Origin: JBBEAM01 sp040882845
GTDB taxonomy: Bacteria > Pseudomonadota > Alphaproteobacteria > Kiloniellales > DSM-21159
DNA: 64,000 bases
NCBI GenBank assembly: GCA_040882845.1
Contig: JBBEAM010000007.1
Coordinates: 248,001 to 312,000, forward strand
Direction: 5' to 3'
The notes beneath the pieces are model-generated. The model was not told the origin of the DNA. It did not search any database and saw only the letters and a program-made list of their open reading frames with translations. Below, in pieces: positions 8,879-18,214 of the stretch. The translations under genes were made by a program, and so were the position numbers. Every line of letters starts with the position of its first letter. The stretch's first letter is position 1.

Positions 8879-8977
8879 CGTCATGGCGGATCGTCATGAG
8901 GAGTGCGCTATTTCCAATCCATCCGCTTTCCTGAGGAGATATTCGCTTTGGCGATATCCGGAACGAGATACGTCATG
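8879..8977. promoter_or_regulatory. Intergenic region with three CGTCATG copies and a GATAT-type inverted repeat
   Basis: The 252-bp gap between the divergent amidohydrolase and nitronate monooxygenase genes holds CGTCATG at 8879-8885, 8892-8898 and 8971-8977. It also holds GATATTCGC, four bases, then GCGATATC around 8938-8958, an inverted repeat with one bulged base. These could be operator elements; no regulator can be named. Confidence 0.3.
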
Positions 8978-9033
8978 ACGCCGGGCGGAGCGGCGGCTAG
9001 AAAGGCCGCAGACGATAAGGGAGTCCTACCTAG

Positions 9034-10038
9034 ATGAGCGAAAGATTGCCGGCCGCCTGGCTGGAGACCCTGGACCTGCCGCTGATCGCGGCGCCGATGT
9101 TCCTGGTCAGCAGCATCGACCTGGTGGCCGCCGCCTGCGAGAACGGCGTGATCGGGGCGATCCCCACGGTCAATGCCCGCAGCCCGGAGATTCTCGACGG
9201 CTGGCTGGCGGAGCTGACGGCGCGTCTCGAGAAGGCCAAGGAGCGCAAACCGGCACCCTGGGCGATCAACCTGATCGTCCACCGCACCAATCGGCGGCTG
9301 CAGGCGGACCTCGATCTCTGTGTCAAGTACCGCGCGCCCTTGATCATCACCGCCCTGGGCAGCCCGCGCGAGGTGGTGCCGGCGGTGCACGACTATGGCG
9401 GCCTGGTGTTCGCCGACGTCTCGACCCCGGAGTACGCCTACAAGGCGGCGCAGAGCGGCGCCGACGGCCTGGTGCTGGTCTGCTCCGGCGCCGGCGGCCA
9501 CACCGGGCAGATCGCCGCGCCGGCGTTCATCTCGGCGGTGCGCGAGTTCTGGGACGGCATTATAGTCGTCGCCGGCGCGATGACCAGCGGCAACGACCTG
9601 CGCGCCGCGCAGCTTCTGGGCGCCGATCTTGCCTACATGGGGACCCGCTTCATCGCCACCGAGGAAAGCATGGCGGCCCAAGCCTACAAGCAGATGGTCG
9701 TCGACTGCGCCTTCAAGGACATCGTCTGCACCGACGTCATTACCGGCGCCTTCGCCAACAACCTGCGCCCGAGCATGGAAGCCGCCGGCATCGACTGCGA
9801 CCGGCTCGACGAACTGAAGACCAGCAGGGGCTTCGACCTGGAGCACGGCAAGGACCAGCCCAAGGCCTGGAAAGATATCTGGTCGGCGGGGCACGCCGTG
9901 GGCCAGATACGCAAGGTCGAAAGCACCGCCGCGATCGTCGGCCAGCTCCGCGAGGAGTACCGGTCGGCCCTGGCCGCGGAGTTCGCCGACCCCTGGGTGC
10001 AGCGCTATGCGGCCGAGGCCAGGAAGGCCTCGGCATAG
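9034..10038 (+). CDS. Nitronate monooxygenase / 2-nitropropane dioxygenase-type FMN flavoprotein
   Basis: A 334-residue TIM-barrel flavoprotein. Typical elements are the N-terminal LIAAPMFLVS, the GAGGHTGQ segment with the catalytic-type histidine, and the FMN phosphate-binding AGAMTSGNDLRAA followed by GADLAYMGTRFIAT. Members oxidise nitronates or act as enoyl-reductase-like flavoproteins; the substrate is not set by sequence. AGGGAG lies upstream of the ATG. The neighbouring ABC importer genes are on the same strand 259 bp downstream. Confidence 0.88.
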   Translation: MSERLPAAWLETLDLPLIAAPMFLVSSIDLVAAACENGVIGAIPTVNARSPEILDGWLAELTARLEKAKERKPAPWAINLIVHRTNRRLQADLDLCVKYRAPLIITALGSPREVVPAVHDYGGLVFADVSTPEYAYKAAQSGADGLVLVCSGAGGHTGQIAAPAFISAVREFWDGIIVVAGAMTSGNDLRAAQLLGADLAYMGTRFIATEESMAAQAYKQMVVDCAFKDIVCTDVITGAFANNLRPSMEAAGIDCDRLDELKTSRGFDLEHGKDQPKAWKDIWSAGHAVGQIRKVESTAAIVGQLREEYRSALAAEFADPWVQRYAAEARKASA

Positions 10039-10297
10039 CGCCGCTGCATTATTCCAAGAGGTAATGACTACCCCGATTAGTATTATAGACGGATAGGGGG
10101 CTGTCTCTTAGGGATAGGATGTCTCGTGCCACGCTCCAACCTGAGCCTGAGGAGCGGCAGCGCGGGAAGCCGGCGCCGGGTTTTCCGGGTCGTTCAACGC
10201 CGGCACGCAGTTTGGAGAGACGAGCTCGCGGAGCGTTTGAGCAGTGTGAAGTCTCCGCCGCAATTTCGTCTGCACAAGAGATACAGGGAGCAAGGGG

Positions 10298-11320
10298 ATG
10301 AACAACAACTTCACGAAGCTTTCGCGCCGGAGTGTCCTTCAAGGTCTTGGCGTCGGAACGGTGCTGGCGGCGGCGCCGCTACGCCTCGGTTTCGCCCAGG
10401 GCAGCACGACGATGCGTTTCATTACCGCCTGGGAAATCCTGCTCGAGCAGATGCACGAGCTGAACGCGATTGCCGGCGGCCACATGGCCGACGCCGGGAT
10501 CGAAGTCGAGATGACTCCGGGCCGCGGCACCTCGCTGGCGATCCAGCAGGTGGTCGCCGACCAGGCCGACATCTCGCGTGTCGGCGCACTCGATCTGATC
10601 AAAGCCTCGGCCGCCCAGGACACCGAGCTTGTGTCCGTCGGCGTCAGTCTGCAGGAGGGCATCTTTGATGTCGTCAGCCTGCAGGACAAGCCGATCAACA
10701 GCCCCGAGGAGATGCGCGGCAAGGTGATCGGCGTCGCCTCCATCGGCGGCGGCACCGAGAACATGCTGAACCTGATGCTGTCCAACGCCGGCGTGCCGGT
10801 CGAAGAGGTCGAGCGCCAGGCCGTGGGCAGCAGCCCGGGCAACGTCGAGCTGCTGAAGCAGGGCCGCCTCGATGCCTTCATGCCGACGGTCGAGGGCTCC
10901 ATGGTGCTGCGCCGCAGCGGCGAGCCGGTGCACATCTGGGGCGCCGACCGCTTCGCGCCGATGCCGGGCGGCGCCATCATCGTGCGCCGCGACTACGCCG
11001 ACGCCAACGGCGACACCGTCGCCGCCTTCATGAAGGCGATGCACGCCTCGGCCCAGGAGCTTCTGGTCGCCGACCCCAACGACATCGTCGCGCGGGTCGA
11101 GGAGAAGTTCGAGATCTCGGCCAACGAGGACCGCGACTTCCGGGTTCAGGCCCTGACCATTTACAACTACATGGCTCTGTCCCAGGGCAGGGAAAACCTG
11201 CTGCGCAACGTGCCCGAGGTTTGGGCCAGCGCCGTGGAGCAGGTCGCCAAGGCAGGCATCGCGGAGGTAGCGGATCCGGAATCCCTGTATACTAACGAGT
11301 TCATCGACGCCGCGATGTAA
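10298..11320 (+). CDS. ABC transporter substrate-binding protein (NitT/TauT, NMT1-like), Tat signal
   Basis: A 340-residue periplasmic binding protein. The N-terminus has a twin-arginine signal (SRRSVLQGLG followed by a hydrophobic stretch and a cleavage region around LGFAQG). The mature part resembles NMT1/THI5-like and SsuA/TauA proteins. AAGGGG precedes the ATG. The ATPase gene starts 14 bp later and the permease follows, a complete importer. Context suggests import of the compound degraded by the nearby hydroxylase/dioxygenase set (inference). The 259-bp upstream gap has no convincing gene and probably contains the promoter. Confidence 0.9.
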   Translation: MNNNFTKLSRRSVLQGLGVGTVLAAAPLRLGFAQGSTTMRFITAWEILLEQMHELNAIAGGHMADAGIEVEMTPGRGTSLAIQQVVADQADISRVGALDLIKASAAQDTELVSVGVSLQEGIFDVVSLQDKPINSPEEMRGKVIGVASIGGGTENMLNLMLSNAGVPVEEVERQAVGSSPGNVELLKQGRLDAFMPTVEGSMVLRRSGEPVHIWGADRFAPMPGGAIIVRRDYADANGDTVAAFMKAMHASAQELLVADPNDIVARVEEKFEISANEDRDFRVQALTIYNYMALSQGRENLLRNVPEVWASAVEQVAKAGIAEVADPESLYTNEFIDAAM

Positions 11321-11334
11321 CTGCGAAGGTTCTG

Positions 11335-12129
11335 ATGAATTCTGAAGTTGCCGATTCCAACGCAATCGATATCGTCAGCGTTGAAAAGCAGTTCGTCACG
11401 CGACAGGGGCCGATCCAGGCCCTGTCGCGGACGGACCTCGGCGTGCGGCGTGGCGAGTTCACCGTCCTGCTCGGCCCCTCGGGCTGCGGCAAGACGACCC
11501 TGCTGCGCCTCATCGCCGGCCTGGAAACGCCCAGCCAGGGCGAGATCCAGATCGGCGGCGCCCCGCTGTGGCAGTCGGGCAAGCGCGACGATGCCACCGT
11601 GGCCAACATGGGGGTGGTGTTTCAGGACCCGAACCTCTTTCCCTGGCTGACCATCCTCGACAACATCGCCCTGCCGCTGAAGCTGCGCGGCGTGGGCAAG
11701 GCGGAGCGCCACGCGCGCGCCCGCGAGCTCTGCAAACTGGTCGGCATCGAGGGCTTCGAGTCCCGCTGGCAGTCGGAGCTGTCGGGCGGCATGCGCCAGC
11801 GCGCGGCGATCGCCCGGGCGCTGTGTTACGAGCCCGAGGTGCTGCTGATGGACGAGCCCTTCGGCGCCCTGGACGCGATCACCCGCGACAGCATGAACAT
11901 CGAGCTGCAGCGCATCTGGATGGCGACCCACAAGACCATCGTCCTGGTGACCCATTCGATTTCCGAGGCGGTCTTCCTCGCCGACCGCATCGTCTTGCTC
12001 TCGGCGCGGCCGGGGCGCATCGAGCAGATCATCGAGGTGCCCTTCGAGCGGCCGCGGGATCTCAATGTGCAGAGCTTGCCGCAGTTCATGGAAATCCGCG
12101 AATTCCTGCGGGACCGATTAGAGAACTGA
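11335..12129 (+). CDS. ABC transporter ATP-binding protein (NitT/TauT family)
   Basis: A 264-residue nucleotide-binding subunit with Walker A GPSGCGKTT, Q-loop VVFQDPNLFPW, signature LSGGMRQRAAIARAL, Walker B LLMDEPFGALD and switch histidine in LVTHSISEA. It energises the importer with the flanking binding protein and permease. The gene lies between them with gaps of 14 bp and 2 bp. Confidence 0.95.
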   Translation: MNSEVADSNAIDIVSVEKQFVTRQGPIQALSRTDLGVRRGEFTVLLGPSGCGKTTLLRLIAGLETPSQGEIQIGGAPLWQSGKRDDATVANMGVVFQDPNLFPWLTILDNIALPLKLRGVGKAERHARARELCKLVGIEGFESRWQSELSGGMRQRAAIARALCYEPEVLLMDEPFGALDAITRDSMNIELQRIWMATHKTIVLVTHSISEAVFLADRIVLLSARPGRIEQIIEVPFERPRDLNVQSLPQFMEIREFLRDRLEN

Positions 12130-12131
12130 GC

Positions 12132-12959
12132 ATGAGCGAAGAGAACAAAGCGACAGGAACCGTGCAAGGCCGCCGCGGTTCGGCCATTTCGATGCCGCCG
12201 TGGCTGGCCAGCCTGCTGCTGCTGGCGGCCCTGCTGGCCGGCTGGGAGGGTTATGTCCGCCTGGCCGAGGTCAACTGGTTCATCCTGCCGCCGCCCTCCG
12301 TGGCGCTGCTGGAGTGGGTCGAAATGATGACCACCCCCAAGCTGTGGTTCCATACCTGGATCACGGTGCTGGAGACCCTTCTCGGCTTCGCCTTCGCCGT
12401 GGTCATCGGCGTGTCCTTCGGCGCGATGATGGGCAAGATGCGGCGGGTCGAGCAGACCCTGCATCCCTTCGTCGTCGCCACCCAGGTGATCCCCAAGATC
12501 GCCCTGGTGCCGCTGTTCATCGTCTGGTTCGGTTTCGGGCTGACGCCCAAGGTGGTGATCGCGGCGGTGCTGGCCTTTTTCCCGATCCTGGTCAACACCA
12601 CGCTCGGCTTCAAGTCGGTCTACCGCGGCCACCGCGAGGTGCTGCTCAGCCTCAACGCCTCGCGCTGGCAGACCATTACCCAGCTCGAGCTGCCGAGCGC
12701 CTTGCCCTACATCCTGACCGGCATGGAGATGGGCATCGTGCTGGCGATCATCGGCGCGGTTGTGGGCGAGTTTCTCGGCGGCAGCGAGGGCTTGGGCGTG
12801 CTCGCGGTGCAGCGGATGAACGCCTTCGACACCACGGCGCTCTTCGCCATCATCATCCACCTCTCGGTGGTCGGCTTCGTGTTCTACGCCCTGCTGGTCG
12901 GCTGCCGCCGCTTCCTGATCCCCTGGCACGAGTCGGTGCAGATCAACCAGAAGAAGTAG
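12132..12959 (+). CDS. ABC transporter permease (NitT/TauT family)
   Basis: A 275-residue inner-membrane permease with about six hydrophobic segments; the first is at about residues 24-42. The cytoplasmic loop shows the coupling EAA-type region (LNASRWQTITQLELPSALP). The ATG at 12132 is 2 bp after the ATPase stop. It completes the importer whose binding protein starts at 10298. Confidence 0.94.
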   Translation: MSEENKATGTVQGRRGSAISMPPWLASLLLLAALLAGWEGYVRLAEVNWFILPPPSVALLEWVEMMTTPKLWFHTWITVLETLLGFAFAVVIGVSFGAMMGKMRRVEQTLHPFVVATQVIPKIALVPLFIVWFGFGLTPKVVIAAVLAFFPILVNTTLGFKSVYRGHREVLLSLNASRWQTITQLELPSALPYILTGMEMGIVLAIIGAVVGEFLGGSEGLGVLAVQRMNAFDTTALFAIIIHLSVVGFVFYALLVGCRRFLIPWHESVQINQKK

Positions 12960-12985
12960 CGTCACCGGGAAGCAGCACTACGAAA

Positions 12986-13011
12986 AAGGGCGGACCCGCG
13001 GGTCCGCCCTT
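12986..13011. terminator. Bidirectional terminator hairpin
   Basis: A perfect 12-bp inverted repeat, AAGGGCGGACCC then its complement, with a 2-base centre, lies between the convergent permease and MaoC genes. Read on the minus strand it is followed by TTT CG, so the better T-run serves the minus-strand MaoC gene. Confidence 0.75.
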
Positions 13012-13039
13012 CGCTTGGGGTGTGCTTTCTATCCCGGGC

Positions 13040-13516
13040 TCAGGCGCCGGGCAGGGCGAACATCGACTCCACCTTGCCTTCCTGCACCACCACGTCGTCC
13101 TGATTGATCAGCTTGATGTGGCGCTGCAGGATGTAGCGGTCGCCCCGGCTGGTCACCCGCTTGTCGGAGATCTTCAGCTCGATGTGCAGGGAGTCGCCGA
13201 GGAAGATCGGCGCCTTGTAGTTCCACTCCTTGAGGCCGAGCGCGGCGACCAGCTTGTCGGAGACCTTGAGCACCTGCGCCTCCAGGCTGCCGAGCGCCAG
13301 GGTGATGCCGAAGGTGCCGTGGATCAGGCGCTTGCCGAGCGGTGTCGAGGCGGCATAGGCGTCGTCGCAGTGGATCGGATGCCAGTCGCCGCTGACCAGG
13401 ATGAACATCCCGTGATCGGACTCGGTGACCGTCCGCCCACTGCTGACGAAGCGCCGCCCGACCTCGACGGTCTCGTAGGTCATCGCCGCCTGGCTGGGGC
13501 TCTTGCTCTCGTTCAT
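13040..13516 (-). CDS. MaoC-like (hotdog) acyl-CoA dehydratase
   Basis: A 158-residue hotdog protein with the R-hydratase-type segment SGDWHPIHCDDAYA (catalytic Asp and His) followed by RLIHGTFGITLALG. Family members hydrate enoyl-CoA esters. AAGGA lies at good spacing upstream of the ATG. It lies 26 bp after the acyl-CoA synthetase gene, in the same direction, which points to shared acyl-CoA metabolism. Confidence 0.9.
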   Translation of the reverse strand: MNESKSPSQAAMTYETVEVGRRFVSSGRTVTESDHGMFILVSGDWHPIHCDDAYAASTPLGKRLIHGTFGITLALGSLEAQVLKVSDKLVAALGLKEWNYKAPIFLGDSLHIELKISDKRVTSRGDRYILQRHIKLINQDDVVVQEGKVESMFALPGA

Positions 13517-13542
13517 GCGCTGCGTTCCTTTCTCTCGCGGTC

Positions 13543-15771
13543 TCAGGCGTCTTCGCCACGCAGCACGACGAGGCCGTCGAGCGCGAGCAGGCGGCCATCG
13601 GCGGTGCCGACCAGGGGGTTGATGTCGATGGATTCAAGTCTCTCGCCGAGATCGCCGGCCATGCGGCCGAGTGCCAGCAGCGCGTCGACGACCTTCTCCG
13701 GCTCCAGCTTCGCGCCGCCGCGGTAGCCTTCCAGCAGTTTGCTGACCCGGGTGCGCGCCAGCGCTTCGGCGGCGCTCTCGCGGCTCATCGGCAGCCCGGC
13801 GAAGGCCACGTCCTTGACCAGTTCGAGCAGCACGCCGCCGCCGCCGACCATGGCCACCAGGCCCATCTCCGGATCGCGCGTGACGCCCAGCACCAGCTCG
13901 ATCTCGCCCTTGCAGAGCTCGCAGACCAGCATGCCCTCCAGGGGATCGTTGAAGCCGCCGCGCGCGAGGTTTGCCTCGATCCCGCCGTAGGCGCGTTCCA
14001 GCTCCGCGTCGTCGGCCAGGCCGACGGCGACCGCGCCGAGGTCGGACTTGTGCAGCAGGCTGGCCGCGGCCGCCTTGAGCACCACGGGATAGCCGATCTC
14101 CCGGGCCGCGGCCTTGGCTTCCGCTAAGTTCGAAACCAGCTGCTCGCGCGGCGTTTCGATGCCGTAGGCGCGCAGCAGTTCCTTGGAGCGCGGCTCGCTG
14201 AGCGGAAGGGAGCCGCCGGCGGCTTTCGCCTCCGCTTGCAGCCTGGCCGCGATGTCCGGTGCCGCCTTTGCGGTTTCTGCTGAGCTATTGCCGGACTGGG
14301 CGCGGGCGGCGCGCTGCGACCAGCGGATCAGGTGGGAGATGGCGCGCACGGTCTTGCGGCTTTCCTGCACGAAGGCGGTGTGGCTGTAGCGGGCGCGCAG
14401 CTCGCGAGTGTAGTCGGTGAAGTTGCGGCTGTACATCGAGACCACGAGAATCTTCTTACCGTAGTTGGCGGCGAGGTCGTCGATGCTCTGGAAGCGCTCC
14501 TCCCAGTTGGCCGCCATGCCGGTTTCGCGCGGCAGTTCCGCCTGCAGCAGCACGACGTCGATACCGGGATCCTGGCAGAGCGCTTCGATGGCCTTGGCAT
14601 AGGCATCGGCATCGGTCAGCACGCTGAAGCCGCCGTCCGCGGGATTGCCGACCGAAGAGCCGGTCTGCAGCAGTTCCTTGAGCTTGGCCTCGGTCGCCTC
14701 GGCGAGCGGCGGGAAGACGATCTCCGAGCCTGCGGCGGCGTCGAGCAGGATGCCGCAGTAGGCGCCGGAGAGGCTGAGCGCGGCCACCCGCTTGCCCAGG
14801 GGCACCCCGGCATGCACCGCCAGCTCGATCGCCTCGATGGCGTCGTCCAGGGAGTCGACCCGGATCACCCCGCGCTCGCCGGCCACGGCGTCGAAGACCT
14901 CGGCGCTGCCGGCCAGGGCGCCGGTATGGGTCATCGCCGCCTGGCGGCCCTCGGCCGAGACGCCGACCTTGAACACCACGACCGGCTTATTCGCCGCCTG
15001 GGCCGCCGCGCAGGCGGCCTTGAAGCGCTCGGGGTCCTTGATCGATTCGGCGTAGCAGAAGATCACCTTGATCGCCGGGTCCTGCGCCAGATAGGCGATG
15101 TAGTCGGCGCAGGAGAGATCGGCTTCGTTGCCGCTGGAGATCAGGTAGCCGATCTGCAATCCCCGGTCGGCGAGAATGTGATTGGCGTAGAGCATCACCC
15201 CGCCGCTCTGGCCGACCAGGGCGACCGGCCCCGGCGCGATCTTCAACACCCGGTGGTCGACCATGGTGACCAGGCCGTGCGCGGCGGAGATGTTGCCGGT
15301 GCAGTTGGGGCCGGACACGGCGATGCCGGTCTCGGCGATCACCTCGGCCAGCTGGCGGCCCAGTTCACGGCCTTCCTCGGTGCCGGTCTCGCCGAAGCCG
15401 GCGGAGTAGATCGTGGCGCTGCGCGCGCCGGCGGCGGCGGCGCGGCGCAGGGTGTCGGGCACGAACGCACTGCGCACCAGCAGCACCAGATGGTCAGGCT
15501 TTTCCGGCAGGGCCTCGAAGTCCGGGTAGCAGGGCGCGCCGAAGATGGTCTCGCGGTTGGGATTGAGCGGATAGATCGGCCCCTCGAAGCCGTAGCGCTG
15601 CACGGTCTTCCACACCGTCGCCGGCCAGCTGCCCTCGCGCTCGCTGGCGCCGACGATGACGATATTGCGCGGCTTCAACAGCGCCGCGACCTTTGCGTTC
15701 GAGGCTTCCAAATCCACCTGGCTCGCTCCCAAAGTATTGGCACGGGACAGCGGCCGCTGCCGCCGCCGCAC
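13543..15771 (-). CDS. NDP-forming acyl-CoA synthetase (fused alpha/beta; ACD/Pat-like)
   Basis: A 742-residue fusion. An N-terminal CoA-binding Rossmann domain (IVIVGASEREGSWP) is followed by succinyl-CoA-synthetase-like flavodoxin folds with the phosphohistidine-type segment MTHTGALAGS, and a C-terminal ATP-grasp domain (VLKAAAASLLHKSDLGAV). No C-terminal acetyltransferase domain is present, so it is not a Pat lysine acetyltransferase. It would form or cleave an acyl-CoA with ATP/ADP. A GTG at 15771 with GGGGAG just upstream is the assumed start; TTG or GTG codons shortly downstream are alternatives. It forms an operon with MaoC. Confidence 0.9.
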   Translation of the reverse strand: MRRRQRPLSRANTLGASQVDLEASNAKVAALLKPRNIVIVGASEREGSWPATVWKTVQRYGFEGPIYPLNPNRETIFGAPCYPDFEALPEKPDHLVLLVRSAFVPDTLRRAAAAGARSATIYSAGFGETGTEEGRELGRQLAEVIAETGIAVSGPNCTGNISAAHGLVTMVDHRVLKIAPGPVALVGQSGGVMLYANHILADRGLQIGYLISSGNEADLSCADYIAYLAQDPAIKVIFCYAESIKDPERFKAACAAAQAANKPVVVFKVGVSAEGRQAAMTHTGALAGSAEVFDAVAGERGVIRVDSLDDAIEAIELAVHAGVPLGKRVAALSLSGAYCGILLDAAAGSEIVFPPLAEATEAKLKELLQTGSSVGNPADGGFSVLTDADAYAKAIEALCQDPGIDVVLLQAELPRETGMAANWEERFQSIDDLAANYGKKILVVSMYSRNFTDYTRELRARYSHTAFVQESRKTVRAISHLIRWSQRAARAQSGNSSAETAKAAPDIAARLQAEAKAAGGSLPLSEPRSKELLRAYGIETPREQLVSNLAEAKAAAREIGYPVVLKAAAASLLHKSDLGAVAVGLADDAELERAYGGIEANLARGGFNDPLEGMLVCELCKGEIELVLGVTRDPEMGLVAMVGGGGVLLELVKDVAFAGLPMSRESAAEALARTRVSKLLEGYRGGAKLEPEKVVDALLALGRMAGDLGERLESIDINPLVGTADGRLLALDGLVVLRGEDA

Positions 15772-15880
15772 GTTTCTCCCCGGCTTTGCGCGGCGCGTCC
15801 ACTGCGAGATGATTTGAGCTATTCCGGAATGGAATGACGGGCGGAAGAGCTATCGACTCGCGTCAGGATCTGCGCGGCGC

Positions 15881-16648
15881 CTAGACGTAGGTGTTGGCCA
15901 TCCAGCCGCCATCCACGGCCATGTCATGGCCGGACACCATGGCTGCGTCCTCGCTGGCCAGGAAGCTGCAGACCGCCGCGACCTCGGCCGGCTCGGCCAT
16001 CCGCTGCAGCGGTGTGCGGCCGCGAATTCCCTCCATGTCGAAGATGCCCTGGTCGATCAGGTTCTGCACCAGATCGGTGCGGGTCGCTGTCGGCGCCAGG
16101 GAGTTGACCCGCACGCCGTAGCGACCCCACTCCACGGCGAGGCTCTTGGTCAGACCGATCACCCCGGCTTTGGAGGCGCAGTAGCCGGTGCGTTCCGGCG
16201 CACCGCCGTTGCCCATCACCGAGGAGATGTTGACGATCGCCCCCTTGCCGGCGGCGACCATGCGCCGCCCCGCCGCCTGGCAGGTCAGCCAGGTGCCGGT
16301 CAGGTTGATGTCGATGCTGCGCTTCCAGTCCTCGACCGCCAGCTCCACTGCGGGTTTGACCACCAGCACGCCGGCGCAGTTGATCAGCACGTCGAGGCCC
16401 GGCATCTGGCTGTCGAGCGCGGCGAAGCAGTCCTCGACGTCGCGCGGCTCGGCGACCGAACCGGCGAAGGTCAGCGGCGCCGGGCCGCTTTGCGAGAGTT
16501 TCTCCCGCGCTCGATCAAGCGCCTCCTGGGAAAGATCGAAGAGAGCAAGGCTGGCGCCCTCCGCCTGGAACCGCTCGGCGATGGCGAGGCCGATGCCGCT
16601 GGCGCCGCCGGTGATCAGCACCGTCTTTCCCGCGTGCTTCTTGGTCAT
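15881..16648 (-). CDS. Short-chain dehydrogenase/reductase (SDR), classical type
   Basis: About 255 residues. The NAD(P)-binding glycine motif is TGGASGIG, followed by NCAG, the catalytic Ser region NISSVMGN and the YCASKAG active-site Tyr/Lys. The C-terminus ends DGGWMAN as in many classical SDRs. The ATG at 16648 is chosen because GGAG lies nine bases upstream; in-frame starts at 16663 and 16762 would add residues before the usual SDR start. It could oxidise a hydroxyacyl intermediate of the nearby pathway. Substrate unknown. Confidence 0.9.
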   Translation of the reverse strand: MTKKHAGKTVLITGGASGIGLAIAERFQAEGASLALFDLSQEALDRAREKLSQSGPAPLTFAGSVAEPRDVEDCFAALDSQMPGLDVLINCAGVLVVKPAVELAVEDWKRSIDINLTGTWLTCQAAGRRMVAAGKGAIVNISSVMGNGGAPERTGYCASKAGVIGLTKSLAVEWGRYGVRVNSLAPTATRTDLVQNLIDQGIFDMEGIRGRTPLQRMAEPAEVAAVCSFLASEDAAMVSGHDMAVDGGWMANTYV

Positions 16649-16866
16649 TGCTGCAAACTCCATATGTAGAGAGACGGCCGGCGCGGCGAGGATCCGCGGG
16701 CGCGCAGCCGGAAGATCGGAGAGACAGTCCGGAGCTTGCGGAAAAGTCGCCTCGACGGTCAATGTCGCAAGCAGATAGGCCCTGTCGCAATCGTTATGGC
16801 TGACGTCGTTGTTCTAACTCTCCGCGATGCTAGCATCGCGCGGATCGATTTCGAGGATGGAGCGGC

Positions 16867-18180
16867 ATGACACTCCTGACCCAGTTGATGACCTCAGTGG
16901 CCGATGCGGGGCTGGAGCTGCTGCGGCCGAGCGAACGCAAGGCCCGGCGCAGCAGCGTCGCGGCGCTGCAGGATCTTTGCCGGGACTTGATGTCCTCGCG
17001 CGGCGAGGCGCTGGGGACCGCGCTGGCGCGCGACGCCGTGGCTGGCTACCGCCATCTCGACACGGAGGGCAAGACGGCCTTCCTGAAGCTGCTGGCGGAG
17101 AAGTTCGCGCCTGACGCCAAGCACATCGCCGACAGCGTCAAGGACTACGTGACGCGCCGCGACGCCGAGTCCTACCGGGCGCTGACCCAGGCCGTGGAAG
17201 CGCCGCGTCAGGAGCTGTTCCGCCGCCTCAACCTGGCGCCGAACGGCACCGCCGCGCTGGTCGAGCTGCGCCAGGACATCCTGGAACGGATCAAGCAGCA
17301 CCCGGAGCTCAAGGAAGTGGATGTCGATCTCGGCCATCTGCTCAGCTCCTGGTTCAACCGCGGCTTCCTCTATTTCCGCCGCATCGATTGGCACACCCCG
17401 GCGGATATCCTGGAGAAGCTGATTCGCTACGAAGCGGTGCATCAAATGAACGGCTGGGACGATCTGCGCCGCCGTCTCGCCGCCGACCGGCGCTGCTTCG
17501 CCTTCTTCCACCCGGCGCTGCCCGACGAGCCGCTGATCTTCATCGAGGTCGCGCTGGTCAAGGGCACGGCCGGCGCCATCGGGCCGATCCTGGACAAGGA
17601 CGGCCTGGAAGCGCCGCTGGAGGAGGCCGACACCGCCGTCTTCTACTCGATCAGCAACTGCCAGCCGGGCCTGCGCGGCATCTCCTTCGGAAATTTCCTG
17701 ATCAAGCAGGTCGTGCTCGAGCTGACCGGCGAGCTGCCGAGCCTGAAAACCTTCGTTACGCTCTCGCCGGTTCCCGGTTTCCGGCGCTGGCTGTCGGAGG
17801 TGCTGGCGGCGCCCGAGGGGGTGCTGAGCGAGGCGGACTGCAAGGCTCTGGCGCCGCTGCTGCGCGACGGGGCAGGCTCCGGAGTCAAGGCGCTGCAGAA
17901 GCGCGAAGAGGCGCTGCTGCGCGCCTGTGCGCGCTACCTGCTGGAGAGCGGCAAGGGGCCGCGCCGCGGCGATCCCGTGGCCCGCTTTCATCTTGGCAAC
18001 GGTGCGGTGCTGCATCGAATCAACTGGATGGGCGATGGCTCCGAGAAAGGCCTGGCGCAGTCCTTCGGCCTGCTGGTCAACTACCTCTACGATCTCTCGG
18101 CGATCGAGCGGAACCACGAGGACTTCGTCAACAAAGGCAAGGTGGCGGCCTCGAGCAGCGTCACCCGCCTGGCGCGCTGA
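16867..18180 (+). CDS. Malonyl-CoA decarboxylase
   Basis: A 437-residue protein matching the malonyl-CoA decarboxylase family along its length. There is an N-terminal helical domain, then the GNAT-fold catalytic part with FFHPALPDEPLIFIEVAL, the serine segment FVTLSPVPGFRRW, and the C-terminal RFHLGNGAVLHRINW with a conserved histidine. It converts malonyl-CoA to acetyl-CoA and CO2. It diverges from the SDR gene. In this setting it could finish degradation of a malonyl or malonate-semialdehyde end product (inference). Confidence 0.93.
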   Translation: MTLLTQLMTSVADAGLELLRPSERKARRSSVAALQDLCRDLMSSRGEALGTALARDAVAGYRHLDTEGKTAFLKLLAEKFAPDAKHIADSVKDYVTRRDAESYRALTQAVEAPRQELFRRLNLAPNGTAALVELRQDILERIKQHPELKEVDVDLGHLLSSWFNRGFLYFRRIDWHTPADILEKLIRYEAVHQMNGWDDLRRRLAADRRCFAFFHPALPDEPLIFIEVALVKGTAGAIGPILDKDGLEAPLEEADTAVFYSISNCQPGLRGISFGNFLIKQVVLELTGELPSLKTFVTLSPVPGFRRWLSEVLAAPEGVLSEADCKALAPLLRDGAGSGVKALQKREEALLRACARYLLESGKGPRRGDPVARFHLGNGAVLHRINWMGDGSEKGLAQSFGLLVNYLYDLSAIERNHEDFVNKGKVAASSSVTRLAR

Positions 18181-18214
18181 ACTCAGGAGCAGGGGGCGGC
18201 CACCGCGCCGCCTC

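Noticed and set aside
13543..15771. Pat-type protein lysine acetyltransferase
   Set aside because: No GNAT domain at the C-terminus; only CoA-binding, ligase and ATP-grasp parts are present.
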